This document shows, in pieces, positions 35,629 to 47,360 of a stretch of 64,000 bases of DNA. The DNA comes from Helicostylum pulchrum. Taxonomy: Eukaryota; Mucoromycota; Mucoromycetes; Mucorales; Mucoraceae. The notes below the pieces were generated by a model. That model was not told the origin of the DNA, made no database searches, and saw only the letters and a list, made by a program, of their open reading frames with translations. The translations under genes were made by a program, and so were the position numbers. The stretch's first letter is position 1. Each line of letters starts with the position of its first letter. Location of the stretch: positions 219,435-283,434 of the forward strand of contig JAIXMO010000041.1 in the NCBI GenBank assembly GCA_025677825.1, read 5' to 3'.

Positions 35629-36256
35629 TTGTGTTTTCTTGTAAACAAATGAAGAACAAATTAAAAAAAAAAGAGCGCTTCTTTTAAATATTTTCCCTCC
35701 GCATTAATGGTCCAGTGAAAAATGCATTACTAAAAAACGTCTCACGGTAAGATTCGATAGGTTCGTTTGGATCATTCGAATGGTGTAGCCTTATTCAATA
35801 CACCTGGGGCATCCATTGTAAATCATTATGTAGTACTTGATTTATGACGATATAAATGACCCCATGATTTGATTTGGGATGAACGTACTGGTTCATTCAA
35901 CAACCTTCATTTTTATTGTGTCACATATATGATGTACTAAGCAAATCAGAAAATGATCTTATTTTCGTGTTCGAAATATCCTTTTTTTAACTTAAAAAGT
36001 GATGAGATAAAAAAAAGGGGGATGTAAACAAAGGAAGATTTTGACAGATTGTTTTCAAGAAATAAATATGAAGCTGGCTTGCATCGGATGCTTTTTAAAT
36101 TGACATATGCACATCACTTATTTTAGCACACTGCTACAGGATATAATATGTTTATTTTTACACTGATTAAACATATTCGTATACTTATCATATTGAGAAT
36201 ATTTTTTTAAAGTGATAGATGATCAATTTTATTCTGTAGCGATAATTTATAGTGAT
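35629..36256. other. Spacer between sphingomyelinase and HIBCH-like copy 4
   Basis: Sphingomyelinase promoter and HIBCH copy 4 3' region. No gene recognised. Confidence 0.5.
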
Positions 36257-38051
36257 TTATAGATTATGATACTTCTTCAAAATTTCTTCAACTTCTTGTC
36301 TTACTCCGTATTTGTTGTTGTAGAGATCGACAAAACAAGCTATAATTTCTTCGTTTGTTCGTAAATTACTTCCGTATTTTACTTGTTTCACTTCCTCCTC
36401 CGTTGGTAGTCCACGCTCTCGATATCGTGCGTCAAAATAGATTTCCCTTTCGTCGCTTTCCAAATATAAAGTCTGCTTTATGTCAGCATTGATATATCTA
36501 TCCAGGACATCTTTTTTAAAGTCTACATCAGAATAATTTGTACGAGACCATTGAGGAGCTCGTTCTTTAGCCATGGTAGAATAAACACCTTTTCGAAAAT
36601 CACGGTCAAACTATATATAGTCATTAGTTAAATTTCAATAGTAATATATTTTTACAACGTACCGGACCAACTTTCCAGGATTTATTCTCCATAATAAGAC
36701 ACTGTGCTAATGACAACATCGATCCTCTTCGTAATTGCTCTAAAGTAAGTGCTACAGAAATTGGTGAACCTCGGCTGATCTGGCTAATTGTTTCTAGTGA
36801 AAATGCGGACCCTTCTTTTTGTAAAGCTTCAAGTATTTCAGCTACTGTATCGAATTGAAAACAACTGGTGTATTTTAGCTACAAGATTTTTTTTATAAAA
36901 TAGAAACTGCATGTGTATTTATACCTATCGATTATATTTCTTCTTTCTCCGTGCAAAGTATAGCTAATGGGAATGTGGTCCGGTTTTACAGAATATTTCT
37001 CAATCACTTCACGAATAGTACTATAACTCGGATTATTAAGATCGATCAAACTTTGTTTGATGTAGGGTAATTGACTGGAATATATAAAATGAGTTGCTAT
37101 TCCCGAAAATCTAAAAAAAAAAGAAAGAAAAAAAGTGGTTATAAAGACGTTAGTCATGTTTATAGATTTCATTACAAAACGTCTTCTGCCAAGAGATATT
37201 TCGCCGTTAGTGCAAGATATCTCCCAATATTTCCATTAAAACGCGGTAAAAAAAAGTTAGAACCTGCATCGCAAAAGTGCCCAATTTGTGTTTCCGGTAT
37301 ACATATTTTTGTATTCTCTGTAGCTATGCTAAAGCGAGAAAGAGCAGAGAAACTACAAGCGCTACCAACTAATAGAGCATTCATTAAACATATGTACGTA
37401 TTAATGTATATATATATATATATATCTACCTGTAAGACCATCCATGAAAGTGATAAAAGGTACTTTCATTGTTCCAATTATATACGTCATCTTAAAGTAT
37501 ATATCTACAAAGTTTTCTAATTCCTGTCTTCCGGAAGGATATGTTGTCATATTGGCAATAGCTTATATTACATTTTAGCTATGTTTACGATATAGCAATA
37601 GGCTCAAAAAGTTTAATGTACCTTTGATATCAGCTCCGGCACTAAAAGCTGTTCCCTCGCCTTGAAAAAATACAATGTTTACTTTCTCTGATGCTTCCAT
37701 TTCCTGAGAAATAAGATATTAAAACCAATCCGTCAATTTTTTATGTCGAGAATTTACCTTTAATAGAGGAATCATGGTCTCAACCATAGAAACATTGAAA
37801 GCATTAAGCTGTTTAGGACGATTAATTATTATTGTGCATGTATTTCTGTTTCTTTCTGTCAATATAAAATCCTATAAATTATTTCAGTATACGTAGAAGC
37901 TCAACTACCCTTTTTCTATACATACTTCGACGGAACTATTCTTGAGAAAAGATAATTGACTAAGCTATTTAAATAAAATTAAATTAAACTAGATGGTCAT
38001 TATACCATAGATATCTCTTACCAAACGACTGTGCACCAAGGATTGACTCAT
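36257..38051 (-). CDS. HIBCH-like 3-hydroxyisobutyryl-CoA hydrolase, copy 4
   Basis: ATG at 38051 (MSQSLVHSRL), stop TAA at 36257-36259, with the exon plan of copies 1 and 3. Segments in order: INRPKQLNAFNVSM, GEGTAFSAGADIKG, MKVPFITFMDGLT, GSACSFSALSRFSIATEN, IPETQIGHFCDAGSNFFLPRF, FSGIATHFIYSS, CFQFDTVAEILEAL, RRGSMLSLAQCL and the NNKYGVRQEVEEIL tail. No stop or frameshift was found. Glu and Asp of the HIBCH active site are kept; the Gly-rich loop is altered to GSACSFS. An (AT)n microsatellite lies in the intron before the GSACSFS exon (about 37408-37427). Confidence 0.82.
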
Positions 38052-40494
38052 ACTTTAGTAGATTCGAAACGTATTAACTTGAATATCTGTTTTATGATAA
38101 AAGAATTTCGCAACTCTTTTTTATAATAAAATAATAAACTATATCTACGTAAAAAAAAAACTAAAAATTATAAGTAGGATATTCGCTTTAAATACAATTT
38201 ATTTAAGCTTCTAAAAAAAGTTTTGGTTTAGACGTAACTTACACAACAAGTCTCAAGGTTTGAATGCAACATTCATTAACGTTTTGATACTTAAAGACAA
38301 ACTGCCTAATATTTCATTTAAATTCAATAAAACGTTCGAATGTATTTTTAAGAGGCAAAAAAATATTTATTTAGTTAGACCATGCAATGCAAAAAATAAA
38401 TGTTAAGTTTTTTACGTCTTAATCGTAGTTAAGTTAAAGTTTTTTCTGGTATTCCGGATTAATACAAAACTTTTATTTAGCCAAACTGAATTTTAGATAA
38501 CAAGAGATAGAAGGTAAGAGATCTGCGTAAAAATATAATGAAAGAACTACAGCAACGCTCGTAATGCCGAGATTTATGTATTTATTAGTTGAAAATAGTC
38601 TATTAGTCGTTTAAACGTTTTTATAACCACTTCCTCCAAAAAGTAATCTTTAAGGGATGTAGTCAACCGAAAAATTTTGTATGAAGCATTTGACTGTATA
38701 ATTTAATCGTGCGAGACTTTGGTAAAAATAATAAGTTAATTAGAACAAAGTCATCACCGCTACTTATCACTTATACATATAGTACTATCTGATTCTTAAA
38801 AGAACCTTTCTTCAAACTTCTTTGTCCATTTAATACTTATCTTATGTAGACTAGAATTATGTGAGTCCGTCAAAGTACCGCAATTCTGTACAGATCACTT
38901 GTTAAACAGCGTAATATAAGTGGACAATGCTCTTGGTAAATTAAAAATCTGCATATTCTTTAGATTTTCGGCATCATACGTATTTTCGTCGTAATTAAAC
39001 TGATGTGTTAATGGATATTCATATTTATTATCGAGAAATTTACATCGTCATCCCTGATGCTTACCGTACTATCCGCCTGTTTTTTCTTCCTCTCTTTATT
39101 TGAAGGATAAGAATTACAAGCCATAATTTTTGTCTATTGGATCTTTCTAAACAAAAATTATGATTCAATTTTTTTTACTGCCAAACCAACCTGTATTTTA
39201 TTTTAACCAATTTCCAGCTGTGATTTTAATGATAATTTAACTGCTACACCGGAGAGACTCGCTAAGCGAAATCTCTCTTAATCCAGTCATTAGTCAAAAA
39301 TCCGTTTTTTTTACTAAGTACCCTATTCATTTTCGCACATATTAAAAAATATTTATATTTAAACAAGTACCGTGTAAATGATATGTTTTGGACATTTCTC
39401 TAAAATAGGTCACCTACGCATGAGAGATAGAAAGTTATACCAAGATCCTCCGTAGTCGGCAATCAGGAAGTTTTTAGTAGATCAAGCGGAGCTAATCCTG
39501 AGTAGTCGTCATGAGAATTAGACTTGCAGATTGGGATTACGTAAATGAAAATAAAAAAACCCCGCTCGATCACTGACTAAGTAGTTTTTTTTGCAATAAT
39601 ATATCTAATAACCATAGCTAGACACTAATGTATTTGTTGTATTATGCCATATATAGAATATTTATAAACTGCATATCTAACTAATATGCATATACATTCA
39701 TTTTTATTAGGAGCGAATATGATGCGTCGTAGTTACCAAGTTTTCTTTTCAATTATACTCACCACGCTTAAAAACGCGGCATTCAAATTTAGAACAAACC
39801 GCATAAAATAGCATCCTATTAAACGGACTACATAATTAAGAAATGTTACTATATCGTCATATTTTTAATTTTATGTCACTGGAATCAAATAAAGTGATAA
39901 TCGCACTTGACGTCTAATGTGATCGAATTCAAAGTAATGGGCCTTAGTTCGGAGATGTTCGTCGCATATGAGTATTGTAAAAAGACTATCTCGGTTTTTC
40001 TGATTCCAGACACATATCATCTGCTACATTATACAAATAAAATGATCAAGCTTTAATCGACCTGGTCAAATAAGAAACTGTAATTTAGGCTGTTTTCCGC
40101 TTCTCTCGATCCCGTCCAGTATCTTGCTTTGGTGTGAACCTTTACCATATTACCATATAGCTGCTCTCGGATTATATTTCTTTAGTAAAACTATAGGTAT
40201 AAATGGCCTTTTTTAGCCACACGTCGTTATAAAATTTAAAAAATGCATCTGATGGTTCTTATTTTTTTGGCTGACAAAAAAAAACGAAACAACCTTTTCA
40301 TATGTTAAATCAGTCGTTATAACCTGTCTTTGTAAGGAACAACGTGAAAATAACTGTATTTACAAAGTATTATTACCACACTTTTGTTTTCTCCTATTTA
40401 GAAACTGGTGCCATATATTTTATTTATTGGTTTTTCTGTTATAAAAGAAATATTTTACGTTATAAGAAATCCTTGAGATATTACACCCTTACTC
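38052..40494. other. 2.4-kb gene-free AT-rich spacer
   Basis: The longest stretch without a gene after the left end. No open frame with a domain, no tRNA and no HIBCH remnant could be recognised. A small imperfect inverted repeat is present at about 39251-39279 (GAGAGACTCGCT...AGCGAAATCTCTC). It may contain old, unrecognisable repeats. Confidence 0.45.
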
Positions 40495-40794
40495 TTAATG
40501 GCTTAAACCTCTAGGTTGGGCACTGTTGACAAATATTTGCTTAACATTACTACCTGGATTATTAGAGACTTGAGATTGGCGAGAGGCTATTTGGGCTTGA
40601 ATATTTCTAGCTTGAAAGTCACGCATAACGATATCATGTAATACTTCTGGATCTTCGTCTTCACTAATAACTTCTTCTTCACTCTTTATATCGTCTTGCT
40701 TGTCGGATTCAAGGGTCTTCTTGGCAGGTTTTCTCGATACTCTTATTTTACCCGCTCTTTGTGCAGGACTATGAATTACAGTTCGATTTGGCAT
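40495..40794 (-). CDS. Small charged protein, unknown (faint DAP-like look)
   Basis: Single exon of 99 residues, basic at the N-terminus (RAGKIRVSRKPAKK), acidic in the middle (SEEEVISEDEDPE) and polar at the C-terminus (FVNSAQPRG). No membrane segment or signal peptide. The arrangement faintly recalls small death-associated-protein-1 (DAP) proteins (a GxxRxxxKP-like N-terminus and a Gln-Pro-Arg end), but this is not enough for an assignment. It is divergent from the tubulin cofactor gene. Confidence 0.55.
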   Translation of the reverse strand: MPNRTVIHSPAQRAGKIRVSRKPAKKTLESDKQDDIKSEEEVISEDEDPEVLHDIVMRDFQARNIQAQIASRQSQVSNNPGSNVKQIFVNSAQPRGLSH

Positions 40795-41820
40795 ATTAGT
40801 TTATATAAAAAGAAAAAGAAAAAAGAGATATATACGCGAAAAAATAATCAATGACAACTTTCATAAAAAATCGTGTCAATTATGCTTTTTTGTTACGTGA
40901 TATAAATTGAGCATACGACGCAGTAAGAAAGCATATGGGATGTACTCGTATTAAATTATTTTTTATTCAGGTGTTCGAGATATAATTTTTCTTTTTTTTA
41001 AAGAAAAAGAAACTTACTGGCGAGCTTCGAACTTTTGGATTAGAATGAAACAAAAGGCAAATCTGACATTTTTGGGGGTGTACACGTGCCTTTATAATAA
41101 AAGTTGAAAAAAAGTAGCACATAATAATTTAGCAGATCTCATGGCCTTGTGCTAGCTTATGCCCGGCGGTTGCTTGAGGAAGAACTGTACTTTTTCGTAT
41201 GAAGATAGTGAAAAAAAAAATATTAAAAAAAAAATGAAAAATAATAAATTTGAATTCCTTTAAAAAGTGCACATATATAAAAAGACTTACTGATGGTATG
41301 CATTGTAAGTAGAAGAGAAAAAAAAGTGAATTATTCTAAGTAAGAAAAAAAGGATAGAATAAATACAGCCTAGGCAGATAAAATGGTGGATGGTCACTTT
41401 TACTCATCATCTATTTAATCATTTTTATATACGTACACATCTACAGACTTGTCGTTACGACTTATTTTAACAAGCTAAAATGACATTCCAACTTGTTTCA
41501 CACAAGAAAGTGCGTCGCCTGAACGTGTAAATTGAGGTTTGGCTATTTGCACGGGTTACACAGCCGCACCAAACCCACTGAAAGCGATTCGACATCTTTA
41601 ATAAAGATCATTTTATTAAATACACTTATAGTGACATGAATTCCAAAACAGCAGCTTATTTATCGTCTAAATACAAATTATAATTCTTTATCTTTGCTCC
41701 TGTCTTTTTTTTACAGGCATTCAGTAACGCCAACGGACAAAATTTATCAGCCGCACTGTATGTGACTTTGAGTTCAAGTACACAGGTTCCTTTTTTTTAA
41801 AAAGAAAGAAAAAAGCAACC
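40795..41820. other. Divergent promoter region
   Basis: About 1 kb between the small acidic protein (minus) and the TBCE-like gene (plus). Contains a CACGTG near 41083 and an A-run/T-run region. No coding signal. Confidence 0.5.
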
Positions 41821-43932
41821 ATGTCCGCTCCAAACACGATTCATATTGGATCCCGGATTCAAGTCGGAAAAGATAGAGCTACGGTTTTATATATTGGACC
41901 AGTCAAAGGTACCAAAGGAGAATGGTTAGGTATTGAATGGGATGATCGTAACCGAGGAAAACACGATGGTTTGCATGGTGAAACACGATACTTTTCTTGC
42001 AGGTAAGTGTGTATTGTTATTAGAAACTGAAAGAGTTTTAACACACACATATATATATATGTATATGTATAAAAAGATACCCAACCTCAGGTTCGTTTAT
42101 TCGGTACCATGCTGAGAAAGTTATAACGGGCGGTAACTTTTTAAAGGCGTTGATGGATAGGTATACAGTGGAAGACGAAATTACGACTATCAAGGGCGAA
42201 GAATATGTTAAGGAAAAGGATGTGGGAGAGCTTTATTTTGGTGGAAATAAACAAATTGTAGTAGAAACTGTTGGGTTTGAGAAAATCTTGCGTCAACTAA
42301 AGTAAATTGTTTTTTTTTAAATGATAATTATATTGGTATTGATAGCGCTTTGTATTTTTTTAAAAATAGACAAGTGAATATGTTGAAAGTAGTTGGGTTG
42401 GCTGAACAGTGTATTCAGTCTGCGGGAGAACCAAATGAAATCTTGCAAGCAAAGTTAGGTAAAAAAAAAAAAAACTTACAGGGAAAATGAAAAATTGTAT
42501 ATTAACTTATCGAGTAGCAATTGAAGATTTAGATTTGTCTAGAAACCTTATTTCCAACTGGGACACTATTTCCGATATCACAAAGCAATTACCCAATTTA
42601 AACATTTTAAGATTAAAGTAAGTTGGGAAATAATGATAAATAATATCTACTTACTAAAAAGAGTGTATAGTCAATCAAGATTAGCACCACCACCTACACA
42701 CGCATTGAGTTTCTCTAATTTAAAGATTTTATCATTGAGTCAAACGTTGATACCATGGGAACATGTTGAAACTCTTTCTTATCAGCTACCTCAACTAGAG
42801 GATCTTCAACTGGGCGGTAACGAATTAAAGGAGCTGGGAGTTATTACGGGATTCAGGAACCTCAAGTGCCTTAATTTAGAAGATAATCTTATTGGTGAAT
42901 GGGAGCAAGTAGAAAAATTAGGAAGCTTACCAAAGTAAGTAAACAATAGGCATTTGTAATTGGATTTTAAAAGTTTTTTTTTATATATAGCCTAGAAGTT
43001 CTCTTTTTGAACCATAACCAATTAACAAGGATTGAAAGACCTCGTACAAATGATATGTTTGCAAAGTTACGGTTCTTGCGTATTGAATTTAACAAGATTG
43101 ATAATTGGGCTAGTTTGAATGCGTTGAATGATTATCCCGGTTTAACCAAACTTAGATGCAAAGAAAATCCTATTTTTGCAGGTGAGAGTTCACTTTTTTG
43201 TTTTGTTTTTTTTAAAAAAAAAAGTAGTATATTTATATGTGTGTGTAGATATGAATATTGAACTTCAAGCAACTCATGTTGTTGGTAGAATTAAGAATGT
43301 GACAACTGTTAACGGAAATACAGTAAGTAAAAGAAAAAAAATGGATACACAACGTAACTCCCCTTTAAAAAAATACTTTTTATTTTGCAGGTAACCAATC
43401 GAGAACGTACTGATTTGGAAAGATTCTATCTTGTTTCGTGTACAAAGGATGGACCTACGCATGAAGCTATTTCAGCTATTCATCCTAGATATACTGAACT
43501 ATGTAAAAGTAAGATTTTTTATATATATATTATGTGTGATTTTAAATTAATGCTTTTTGGGTAGTACATGGTGAACCTAATTTACAATCGAAATCAGCCG
43601 ATTCACAATCCTCTTTAAAAAACCGATTAATTACGATTAATATTAGGCAAAGAGAAATTGGATCAGAAGAATTGTTGTTGACAAGATATGAAAAGGATTT
43701 ACCTACAGTTATATCAAGTATCAGTAAACGATTTTTACCGACAATGACGATCAGAAATGTAAAGAATATGATACAGCGTTTATTAAAGATACCAGCTACA
43801 AAGCAGCAATTATTTTTATTACAGACAGTACAGCATGACAATGGAGATTTAATTTCTATGGATATGAATGACGATTTAAGAGATTTGAAATTTTACAGTA
43901 TCAGCGATGGAGATGAAATATTGGTTTTATAA
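41821..43932 (+). CDS. Tubulin-folding cofactor E (TBCE/Pac2)
   Basis: Nine or so exons; early ones are 41821-42002, 42077-42301, 42370-42458, 42515-42617, and the frame then continues through LRR exons to the stop at 43930-43932. The protein begins with a CAP-Gly domain (IGSRIQVGKDRATVLYIGPV...GEWLGIEWDD..RGKHDG, YFSCRYPTSGSFIR), continues with leucine-rich repeats (IEDLDLSRNLISNW, LPQLEDLQLGGNELKEL, LKCLNLEDNLIGEW) and ends with a ubiquitin-like domain (LLKIPATKQQLFLLQ, SISDGDEILVL). This is the cofactor E architecture; the protein binds alpha-tubulin and with cofactors C and D assembles tubulin heterodimers. The exon 2 acceptor is the AAAAAG at 42076, not the later CTCAG, since only the first keeps CRYPTSGSF in frame. 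Confidence 0.92.
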
Positions 43933-43957
43933 ATAAAATAAAATATATATATAAAAT

Positions 43958-45528
43958 TTACAAGTAAACTCTTTGTTGTGGTGCACTTGTTGTGTTTGTA
44001 GGAGCAGGGGAATATAATGGAGAAAGTTGTATTTGCTTTTGTTGTTGTAATAATAATCTATGATGTTGATTCCATTCACCAACAAACTTTTCTATTGATT
44101 GAGCGGCTATTTCACCGCCATTATGAGGTACTCTTAATTGAGGGTCTTTACATGTACCTGACATGGTAGAAGCAAGTTCGATTGCTTTTGCCCATTTACC
44201 ATCTTCAAAATCTTGTCTACTTAATTCAACTGCACTTCCTTGATCATTCATTAATTTTAATAAGCCATGTTCTTCAATAAATTGAGGTCTAGGTACATAT
44301 ACAAATGGTGTACTATGACCAATACATTCAGAACAAGTACCATAACCTAATTTACCTAATAATACATCGCAAGCATTGGTTAAATCTGGTACATAGGCAT
44401 CTTTTGCAGCTCTATAGAATAAAGGGGGCATTTCAATTGAATCAGGAGCAGCACAAACTATACAAATCCAGCCTGGAGGTAAAGGATTACCCCATCTACC
44501 ACCACCCAACATTTGCCCACCAAATGATAACAATAATATCTTGTGCGTATCATAAATCTCTTTTGGGATGCCCACTTGATCTAATACTTGTTCACGGGGT
44601 GTCTGGAATTTACGGAAAACTAAGGGTACATCTATAATACGACGTATAAAATGTAAACCCTTTTCGTTGTATATTTTTTGTACATTTGATATACTTGTAC
44701 AAGGTAATTGAGTTTTTCCGTTTGCTACTCCCTTTAATTTGACCGTATCTGGAAAGTTGTTACTAAATGGTGTATGAGGTACAAGTCCAATCGTGTCGTC
44801 AAATGAAGGAATACGAATTGCACCAGGTAAGCGAATTAATAAATCCGCGTGTCTATAGTCTAATATTACTTGTTGTACCATTCGTCTAATATCTTCATCT
44901 ATATCATCTCCTTCACATAATCCCATATATACTTCATCAAAAGTGAAATTACTAGATATAACTGCTGGAATACCTACTTGTGAAGCTGCCGCACTTTTTT
45001 ATATATTATAATATATTAGTTGGTGTACTACTCTATTATAATAAAAAAATATACTGTACCAAGGTAAAAAGGGTGCATCGCATATAACACAATCGGCTTG
45101 TACGCTCTTTAACCATTCTACTTCGCTCTTTAAAGTGTCTGGTCTTCTACCCAAAAAGGAAGTTAAATTCTTTATGGTCTGTTCACGGTCTACAGTATAA
45201 GGTAAAGGTTGAACCACACCAGCATCAATATCAGCGTGGCGGTATAGAGCGCCTAATCGAATCACTCCTTGAAAGATAAAATCGGTCGCTGTCGAGATAA
45301 CAATAACTTTATGACAAGCGGGTAGCTTCAATATATCCATAATAACTTGGTTAGCGCGAGTAGCATGTCCCCATCCTTTTTTTTTAAAGACATGTATGTA
45401 TTAGATGACTAGTATATAATTTTCTGTCTGTTTTAAAGAAAAAATCGTTTACCATGACCAGAAACGTAAAAGCAAAATGTTAAAGATTTATTAGCGTGTT
45501 TGGAAGTATTAATAGATAAGCCTGCCAT
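43958..45528 (-). CDS. Stand-alone glycosyltransferase-like protein (plant arabinokinase N-domain type)
   Basis: Three exons (45528-45453, 45375-45060, 44993-43958) give 475 residues. It matches along its length the N-terminal half of plant L-arabinokinase (ARA1), a GT-B-like domain of unclear function: YVSGHGWGHATRANQVI, IFQGVIRLGALYRHADIDAGVVQ, LKSEVEWLKSVQADCVICDAPFLP, AAASQVGIPAVISSNFTFDEVY, ADLLIRLPGAIRIPSFDDTI, IIDVPLVFRKFQTPREQVLDQVGI, LLLSFGGQ, LPPGWICIVCAA, AKDAYVPDLTNACDVLLGKLGYGT, EC.GHSTPFVYVPRPQF and HNGGEIAA. The GHMP-kinase half of the plant enzyme is absent; the protein ends with a Gln/Pro-rich tail. Its fungal role is unknown to me. It shares a 363-base divergent promoter with the SerRS gene. 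Confidence 0.82.
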
Positions 45529-45891
45529 AGTTAAAATAGATTTATTTTGTTGCCAAGATAACTAGTATATAAAAAAAAAAGGAAAAAGGAAAAAGAAAAA
45601 AGAAAAAAGAAGAAAAAAAAGTATTAATAAATAGCCTCCTATTTTTATCTTTTTTTCTTTTTTTATGTAATTCTAGGCTTTACCTTTTATAGGGTGAATC
45701 AAATCGAAATGACTTGTGTTTAACAAGGTTCTTACTTTTAATGTATCACAAAAAATATACCTTTAATGAAATAGTCTTATTGTCTCATTCAAAGAAAAAG
45801 AAAAACTTGATTAAAACTCAGCTTATTATTCCCCCTGGCGGGTGGGTGTGTGTGTGTGTGTGTTTTCTTTCCCGCAAAAAACAACAATAAA
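45529..45891. promoter_or_regulatory. Shared divergent promoter (glycosyltransferase-like / SerRS)
   Basis: 363 bases between two divergent starts. It contains an A/G-rich block (45572-45620) and a (TG)n repeat at about 45845-45862 just before the SerRS start. Confidence 0.5.
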
Positions 45892-47309
45892 ATGTTTAAG
45901 CAGTTTATTCAAAGGTCTTCTAGATCTTATTCAAATGTCGGGTTTCAACCAAAGCTTGATTATAACTATCTATCACAAAATGCTACCGCCATACAACAGA
46001 ATATGCTCATTAGAAATCATGGAAAAGTTGACATGGATCAATATAAAAGGTTGAACCAATGGAGACATAATATATATACCAAGTTAATTTCTCTTCGTTC
46101 CGAGCGTAACGAAATATCTCTCGCTGCGAGACAAGCTACCGATTGTGAAAAAAAAGCCTTAATTCTACAAGGAAAAGAACTAAAGGCAAGAATTAAGCGA
46201 TGGGAAGAACAAATCAAGATGATGGAGACTCAATTGCTTGAACAAGGTTTACTCATTCCAAATAGTACTCATCCCCTTTCACCCGTTGGATCCGAAGAAA
46301 ACGCAAATATAATAAAAACCGTTGGAACACCAAGGACAGACCCTGATTTATTAGACCATGTTGCAATAGCTACCAAATTAAATATAATCGACTTTGAACA
46401 AGCTGCTGTTGCAACAGGTTCCAGTTTCTATTATTTGCAAGGTATGGGCGCCTTTTTAGAATTAGCGCTTGTTCAATATGCTATGCATAAAGCTGCCAGC
46501 AGAGGTTTCCTTAGTGTCTTGACTCCCGATATTGTACGTACCAATTTAGCATCCGGATGTGGATTTCAGCCCAAGAGCGGTGAAAGTTCTCAAATATATT
46601 ATATCTCAACAGAGACAACCGATCCGGATGACATTAATCTTTGTTTGGCTGGTACTGCTGAAATTCCACTGGCTGGAAAATTCGCCTTGAAATTATTAAA
46701 CGAGGATGATTTACCGCAAAAGGTAGTTGGGTTTGGGCATGCCTTTCGAACTGAGGCTGGAGGTAGAGGTGTCACTACAAAAGGGTTATACAGAGTACAT
46801 CAGTTTTCAAAGGTTGAGTTGTTTGCGGTTACTACACCTGATCAAAGTGAGGATATGATGGAGGAAATTAGAGCCTTACAGGAAGATATTTTTACTGAAT
46901 TAGGGCTTTGTTTCAGGATTTTGGATATGCCGACGGAGGAATTAGGTGCTAGTGCCTATAGAAAGTTTGATATGGAAGCGTGGATGCCGGGACGTAAAAC
47001 ATGGGGAGAGGTATAACGTTTCTCTTACTCTGATAAAAAGCTGTGTCGTATTTACTGGTTTTTTTTTAGATCTCTTCTACGTCCAATTGTACAGATTATC
47101 AATCACGTAGATTGTCTATTCGATATAGACCAAAGTATCAAACAAATCAAAATACGCAATTTTGCCATACCTTGAATGGTACAGCAATCGCTGTACCTCG
47201 TATTATTATATCAATTTTAGAAACATTTCAACAACCCGATGGGTCTGTGGAAGTGCCTCAAGTATTAAGAAAATGGTTACCTGGAGAACCAACTCATTTA
47301 AGACCTTGA
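45892..47309 (+). CDS. Seryl-tRNA synthetase, mitochondrial type
   Basis: Two exons (45892-47010, 47070-47309) give 452 residues. The basic N-terminus ([15 protein letters not shown]) looks like a mitochondrial targeting peptide. An N-terminal coiled coil (about 30-120; [30 protein letters not shown]) binds tRNA arms in SerRS enzymes. The class II catalytic core follows with [18 protein letters not shown] (motif 1 region), [33 protein letters not shown] (motif 2), [15 protein letters not shown], and [17 protein letters not shown] (motif 3). A second, cytosolic SerRS would be elsewhere. An upstream in-frame alternative start exists but the ATG at 45892 gives the sensible N-terminus. Confidence 0.93.
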
Positions 47310-47360
47310 ATATTATACGTGTATTTATTATCAAATAGTAATAACAATAAAAAGCTTTAT

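Noticed and set aside
37404..37430. (AT)n and other dinucleotide arrays as possible CRISPR or satellite arrays
   Set aside because: Simple microsatellites without spacer structure.
39251..39279. Imperfect inverted repeat, possible transposon end or terminator
   Set aside because: No flanking target duplication or partner end found; chance hairpins of this size are common in AT-rich spacers.
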